Of a DNA stretch of 33,932 bases, positions 29,708-33,932 are shown in pieces. A program made the translations under genes and the position numbers. Positions within the stretch are counted from its first letter, which is position 1; each line of letters opens with the position of its first letter. The notes beneath the pieces are model-generated. The model was not told the origin of the DNA and searched no databases. It saw nothing but the letters and a program-made list of their open reading frames with translations. Source of the stretch: Ruminococcus sp. (GTDB taxonomy: Bacteria > Bacillota > Clostridia > Oscillospirales > Ruminococcaceae); contig JAFVCV010000023.1 in NCBI GenBank assembly GCA_017478965.1, positions 1 to 33,932 on the forward strand, given 5' to 3'.

Positions 29708-32284
29708 TCACAGCCTTGGGTCAACAGGCTCGCTCTCCAGGGCAAGGACGCCGAAGGCGCACTCATGTATGCGGTACAGCGGCTCCTTTGCCACGAACCT
29801 GCGAAGAGATTCCATGCCAAGGGAGAATTCTTTCAGGGCCAGACTGCGCTTTCGCCCGAGCCCACGCTTTTTGAGCCTTGTCAGGTGCTCCGGACGCAGG
29901 TATTCGGCACCGTAAATGATGCGAAGATACTCTCTCCCTCTGCACTTTACCGCAGGCTGCAAAAGCTTTATTCCGCTTTTTGCGGTGTAGTTCATGGGCT
30001 TTACCACCATGCCTTCACCGCCGCTGCCGGTAAGGCTCTCCCACCAGCTGACTGCGGCCCTGACGCTCTCTTCCTCCTCAGTCTTTACCACGATATACGG
30101 CGTTTCCATGAACACCGGGTCCCTGCCGGTCAGGTATTTTCTGATGTTCTCCATGTGCCATATGTGAGTCTCTTCCGAGAAGACCTTTCCCTCTGCTGCA
30201 AGGATATGAAAGGGCGCTATACGGATATCCTCTATGCTCTCTACCTCCCAGCAGTACTCCCGGTAGGCATCGTTATAGCGCTTTATGTCCTCATACCTGG
30301 AACGGTATTTTTCCAAAAGCTCTCCGGGCTCCACATTCTGGCCGGAGGTCAGCGGCTCGACCTCCTTGGCCTTGTTCCCCCGTCCGGCGGCCTTTTCCAG
30401 AGCCTTCACCGCAGCGCTCAGTCCCATGAGGCCAGCTCTGCCTGTAGGGGCATACTGGCTCCTAATAAGCCCTCTGGCCTTTTCAGACCAGGGCATCAGC
30501 TCAGTGTCAAGGCACACCCAGTCCGTACCGAAGTCCTCCCAGAAACCTGTCTCAGTCAGCACCCCGTCAAGCCTGTCAAGGAGAGCCTTTTCAGTATCGC
30601 CGTCCTCGAAAAACCTCCTGCCGGTCCTGGTGTAGATGATGCCCCTTGTGCCGTCGCTGACCCCAAAACGTTCTGACGCTGTTCCGGGGTCCCTGCAAAG
30701 AACTGCGACTGCCCTGGAGCCCATGTGCTTTTTCTCGCAGACCACCTCTTTGATACCTCTGCTGCTGTAATACTCAAAGGCCTGCAGGGGATGCTCCAGA
30801 TAGTCCTCCAGCCCGCTGGTCTCACAGGGGGACATGGTAGGCGGCTGGTAAATGAGCCAGTGGGGGTCGGCTGCGAACCTGGACATTATCTCCAGGGCCG
30901 CAGCGGAATTGTTTTCGTGTATATCTATTGAGGGCATCAGCGCAGTCTCGATATGCAGCTTGCCGCTGATATCCCCCAGGGTCGGCATATCCCCCAGGTC
31001 CTCCTGTCCCTGCCTGTCCTCCAGCGGCTTTACAGGCTCGTAGTACTGCCTTAATGCGTCAACGCTGACGATCTCCTTCTCCGGATAGCGGAACGCTGTG
31101 AGCTTTCCTCCGAAGACACAGCCTGTGTCGATGCAGAAGGTGTTGTTCACATTCCTTACCTCCAGGCCTGCGATGTGGCCGTAGACCACAGTGCCACGGC
31201 CACGGTAGTCCGCCGCCCAGTCTAAGCGTACCGGCAGCCCGAACTCGTCGCTCTCTCCGGTCCTTTCCCCGTAAAGACAGAATTCTCTCACCGCCGCCGA
31301 GCCACGGCCTATGTATTCCTGCTTTATGCCTGCGTGGGCGATGATGAGTTTCCCGTCGTCAAGGACGTAGTGGCTGATGAGCCCGTCGATGAACTCAGCT
31401 GTCTCGGCGCAGAACTCTTCGCCCCGCTGTTCAAGCTCGGCTATTGTACGGTCAAGCCCGTGGGTGGGGTTGACCTTTTTGCCCCGGAGGTATTTCAGAA
31501 GTTTTACATCGTGGTTGCCCGGGACTGCGATGGCGGTGCCTGCCTTTACCATATCCATCACCAGTCTGAGCACATCTGCGTTCCCTGGTCCTCTGTCGCA
31601 CAGGTCCCCCAGAAAGGCCGCCCGTCTTCCCTCGGGGTGAGAATATACGCCCTTGTCTTTAACGTAGCTTAGCTTGCCCAACAGCAGCTCAAGTTCTTCG
31701 CAGCAACCGTGGATATCGCCGATGACGTCAAAAGGCCCGTGGTCATCACGCCTGTTGTTCCAGAGCCTGGTGCGTACTATCTCGGCGTTCTCCAGCTCCT
31801 CCTCGCTCCTGATGACGTAGATGAACCGAAAACCCTCACGTTTCAGATCTTTTATGCACCTTCGCACATCTGTGCAGTGCTGTCTTATGACCCTTTCAGG
31901 AAAACGCCTTTCAGGGCGCTGTTTGTTGCGCCGCTGAATGACCTCCTCCGGCAGATCTATGACGATGGCCGCACAGTGGACGTTCTGCTTTTTGCCTAGA
32001 CTGAGCACCTGCGCCCTGGCGGACTTCTGTAGATTGGTGGCGTCGATGACCGTAGTCTTCATGTTGTCAAGGCGCTTGTTTGCTGCATAGTAGAGAAGGT
32101 CAAAAGCCTGCCACGAAACGCTCTGATCGTTCTCGTCGTCGCAGACCATTGCCCTGAAGCTGTCCGAGGAAAGCACCTCGGTGGGCTTGAAATATCTGTT
32201 CGCAAAAGTTGTCTTTCCGGAGCTGGTGGCGCCGATAAGTGCCACCAGGCAGAATTCCGGTATCTCTATCCTGAATTTATCCAT
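29708..32284 (-). CDS. pnkp: Bacterial polynucleotide kinase-phosphatase-ligase (Pnkp), RNA repair
   Basis: This three-domain RNA end-healing and sealing enzyme of 858 residues is close to the length of Clostridium thermocellum Pnkp. Residues of about 1-170 are the 5' kinase, with P-loop GATSSGKTT (18-26). Residues of about 180-420 are the calcineurin-like 2',3' phosphatase: GDIHGC, GDLCDRGP, GNHD and later GHIAG. The C-terminal half is the ligase/adenylyltransferase with motif I KHMG (Lys519), a TELMPW segment and EGMVVKP. In the known system Pnkp repairs RNA cut by ribotoxins and joins ends once Hen1 has methylated the 3' terminus. ATG 32284 overlaps the hen1 stop by eight bases, so the genes are coupled. 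Confidence 0.95.
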   Translation of the reverse strand: MDKFRIEIPEFCLVALIGATSSGKTTFANRYFKPTEVLSSDSFRAMVCDDENDQSVSWQAFDLLYYAANKRLDNMKTTVIDATNLQKSARAQVLSLGKKQNVHCAAIVIDLPEEVIQRRNKQRPERRFPERVIRQHCTDVRRCIKDLKREGFRFIYVIRSEEELENAEIVRTRLWNNRRDDHGPFDVIGDIHGCCEELELLLGKLSYVKDKGVYSHPEGRRAAFLGDLCDRGPGNADVLRLVMDMVKAGTAIAVPGNHDVKLLKYLRGKKVNPTHGLDRTIAELEQRGEEFCAETAEFIDGLISHYVLDDGKLIIAHAGIKQEYIGRGSAAVREFCLYGERTGESDEFGLPVRLDWAADYRGRGTVVYGHIAGLEVRNVNNTFCIDTGCVFGGKLTAFRYPEKEIVSVDALRQYYEPVKPLEDRQGQEDLGDMPTLGDISGKLHIETALMPSIDIHENNSAAALEIMSRFAADPHWLIYQPPTMSPCETSGLEDYLEHPLQAFEYYSSRGIKEVVCEKKHMGSRAVAVLCRDPGTASERFGVSDGTRGIIYTRTGRRFFEDGDTEKALLDRLDGVLTETGFWEDFGTDWVCLDTELMPWSEKARGLIRSQYAPTGRAGLMGLSAAVKALEKAAGRGNKAKEVEPLTSGQNVEPGELLEKYRSRYEDIKRYNDAYREYCWEVESIEDIRIAPFHILAAEGKVFSEETHIWHMENIRKYLTGRDPVFMETPYIVVKTEEEESVRAAVSWWESLTGSGGEGMVVKPMNYTAKSGIKLLQPAVKCRGREYLRIIYGAEYLRPEHLTRLKKRGLGRKRSLALKEFSLGMESLRRFVAKEPLYRIHECAFGVLALESEPVDPRL

Positions 32285-33680
32285 TTTTCGTAAACACCCC
32301 CATCTGTGTCGGTGTGCCGTGGTCGGGGTCTATCTCGCCTATGCCGCTTATCTCACAGCTGTAGCCGAATTCCTTGCAGACCCTTTCGCACCATTCTCTG
32401 AACTCCCCACGGTCCCACTCGAAACGGTGGTCGCCGTGACGGAGAGAGTTTTCTTTCATATGTTCATAATTGACGTTATATTCCCTGTTGGGCGTGGTCA
32501 GAATGACCGTCTGCGGCCCGGCGAACTCGAACACAGCCCGCTCGAATGCCCCGAGTCTGGAGGGGTCGATGTGCTCGATGACCTCCACTACGCAGGCGCA
32601 GTCATAGCCCGCAAAGCGGTCGTCCTTATAAGTGAGCGAGGCCTGCATAAGGTCGAGCTTGCTGCGGCGGTAAGGCTCCATTCGGTCAAGCTTCAGCCGC
32701 TGGGCCGCCTTTTCAAGCACCGACACCGAAACGTCACAGGCGGTGACTTTCTTTATCTTAGGCTCGTTTAAGAGCAGCGAGGTCAGCCGGCATTCTCCGC
32801 AGCCAAGGTCGATGACGCTGGAGGCGCCGCTTTTCAATACCTCTGCCTTTACGGCCTCCATCCTGAGGGTGTTGAGGGGACTTCTGACCTTTTGCTCATC
32901 GCTGCCGCCGTTCCCTCCGTTCTCAGCCGCCGGCCCTGCTCCTTCATCCTCCAGCAGCTTGTCGATGGCCCTGCGGGCATAGCTGCGCTTTGCGCTGAAA
33001 TAGCGCTGCGCTATCTTATCACGGTAAGGATGCCCCGCCAGCCAGCCCTCCCCGTGGGAGAGGAGCTTGTGTATCTCGTCTTCCTGGATAAAGTAGTGCT
33101 TTTGCTTGTCAAAGACGGGTATCAGCACATAAAGGTGGTCGAGCATATCGCAGAGCCTTACTGTGCCGCTTACGGTCAGGTCTATGTAGGGCGACCTTCC
33201 CCAGCCGGGAAAGCCGTCGTCCAGCAGGGTCCTCTCGGTGCTGACCTCGTAGCCTAAAGGCTCAAAAAGCTCATGAGCCAGGTCCTCATCGCCGTTGTCC
33301 TTTACGGCAGACAAAGCTGCGGTGAGCTTTAAGGGCTTTTTAGCAAGCTCCGGCCGCTTGTCGCACCTGCCGCTCATGGCTGTGCCGAATACCCTGACTA
33401 TGGCCGTGCTCATGAAGGAGGTCGAGGCATAGGGCCTGTCGTTGACGTAATCGAAAAGGCCGCCTTCGGTGCTGCCCTGTTTTCCTCTTGCCAGGTCTAT
33501 GGGGTCGATATCCAGCAGCAGGGCCGCCGTGGTCCTGTTCTCACTGACCTCAGGGTAAAAAACATAGGCCTTTCCGAAACTCAGCTCGAACTGCTGCGCC
33601 CTTTCGGGGTTTTTGTGGAGCAGGAACCCAAGGTCCCGGGTGTCCTCTCCGTCATTTTCGTATGTGATCGTCAGTAGCAT
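32277..33680 (-). CDS. hen1: Hen1 3'-terminal RNA ribose 2'-O-methyltransferase
   Basis: I use ATG 33680 (MLLTITYENDGED), preceded by AAAGGAG; the frame is open 15 codons upstream without a better site. The 467-residue protein has the bacterial Hen1 N-terminal domain (about 1-240), a Gly/Asn-rich break near 265-280, and a C-terminal methyltransferase with SAM motif VIDLGCGECRL. The Mn-binding residues fall at Glu366, Glu369 and His370 (EVIEH) and His418 (DHRFEW), the same numbers reported for C. thermocellum Hen1, supporting the chosen start. Hen1 methylates the 2'-OH at the broken 3' end so that the repaired RNA resists renewed cleavage. It works in a complex with Pnkp, encoded directly downstream. 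Confidence 0.95.
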   Translation of the reverse strand: MLLTITYENDGEDTRDLGFLLHKNPERAQQFELSFGKAYVFYPEVSENRTTAALLLDIDPIDLARGKQGSTEGGLFDYVNDRPYASTSFMSTAIVRVFGTAMSGRCDKRPELAKKPLKLTAALSAVKDNGDEDLAHELFEPLGYEVSTERTLLDDGFPGWGRSPYIDLTVSGTVRLCDMLDHLYVLIPVFDKQKHYFIQEDEIHKLLSHGEGWLAGHPYRDKIAQRYFSAKRSYARRAIDKLLEDEGAGPAAENGGNGGSDEQKVRSPLNTLRMEAVKAEVLKSGASSVIDLGCGECRLTSLLLNEPKIKKVTACDVSVSVLEKAAQRLKLDRMEPYRRSKLDLMQASLTYKDDRFAGYDCACVVEVIEHIDPSRLGAFERAVFEFAGPQTVILTTPNREYNVNYEHMKENSLRHGDHRFEWDRGEFREWCERVCKEFGYSCEISGIGEIDPDHGTPTQMGVFTKNG

Positions 33681-33750
33681 CTCTGCGCTCCTTTCGTTTA
33701 TCTTTCCAAAGCAGGGAGATATCAAATGACCTGCTTATGGTTAACATTGG

Positions 33751-33779
33751 ATTATATCACATAGTCGTGTTCTTGTCAA
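33751..33779 (-). promoter_or_regulatory. Perfect consensus promoter of the hen1-pnkp operon
   Basis: On the minus strand TTGACA (forward 33774-33779) and TATAAT (forward 33751-33756) are 17 bases apart. The leader of about 65 bases has a possible stem AAGCAGG...CCTGCTT ahead of the hen1 ribosome binding site. The unit looks constitutively strong, with no obvious operator. Confidence 0.85.
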
Positions 33780-33932
33780 GGCCTTTAAAGTAAAATTTCA
33801 GGTCCCGGAGGAGACTCATCATAAAAAGACAGTGGGCAGGCTCTGCAACATTTATTGTGAACTTTTAACAAATTTCATATTTTAACAGCAGGCTAAAACA
33901 GTACTATCACTAATTTGTTCAAACCTCACTAG
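33780..33932. other. AT-rich intergenic sequence at the right edge
   Basis: No gene, strong dyad or RNA element is visible in these last 153 bases. The sequence is AT-rich and may hold the promoter or end of a gene beyond the window. Confidence 0.5.

Noticed and set aside
1-33932. CRISPR array, tRNA or rRNA genes, insertion sequence transposases
   Set aside because: No regularly spaced repeats, cloverleaf-like sequence or transposase frame was seen by eye.

Overview
The window looks like a chromosomal segment of a fibre-degrading Gram-positive gut or rumen anaerobe, most like a Ruminococcus-type member of the Oscillospiraceae. This is inferred from gene content: a cytoplasmic glucuronoxylan/glucuronate pathway, Thr-rich linkers in secreted proteins, a DUF3789 microprotein, Pnkp-Hen1 RNA repair, strong AGGAGG-type ribosome binding sites and near-consensus TTGACA-N17-TATAAT promoters. 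Most of the window is GC-rich; the first 2.3 kb is clearly AT-rich and is foreign.

Layout. 1-2330: one end of a mobile element. It holds structured non-coding DNA, a 33-codon microgene and a large serine recombinase gene cut by an in-frame TAA. Just after it, 2340-2447 looks like the 3' end of a host gene cut by the insertion. 2562-6513 (+): three surface or cell-wall proteins (SGNH-like lipoprotein, SpoIID/LytB-domain protein, coiled-coil NlpC/P60 hydrolase). 6563-16930 (-): the main catabolic cluster, in transcription order GH8 exo-oligoxylanase, DUF3789 microprotein, GH115 alpha-glucuronidase, uxuA, uxaC, kdgA, kdgK and a UxuB-type fructuronate reductase. The GH8 and GH115 enzymes lack signal peptides, so the cell probably imports (methyl)glucurono-xylo-oligosaccharides. 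It would then cut them inside and send glucuronate via fructuronate, mannonate, KDG and KDPG to pyruvate and glyceraldehyde-3-phosphate. No transporter or beta-xylosidase is in the window.

17168-19571 (+): a trypsin-like protease without a signal peptide and a membrane-anchored alpha/beta hydrolase. 19617-25762 (-): a strong promoter, a 32-codon microgene, an intrinsic terminator, then ABC exporter half / DUF1854 protein / ABC exporter half / larE. Both ABC halves carry an extra N-terminal domain ending in a four-cysteine zinc ribbon, and larE is broken by an in-frame TAG. This is the best candidate for an undescribed system. 25936-27358 (+): DUF4261 protein and HAD phosphatase. 27548-29632 (+): an EAL c-di-GMP phosphodiesterase fused to a repetitive, probably beta-helical domain, an unusual architecture. 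29708-33680 (-): the Pnkp-Hen1 RNA repair operon.

All calls are from reading the sequence and family knowledge; no searches were run. I saw no tRNA, rRNA or CRISPR array.
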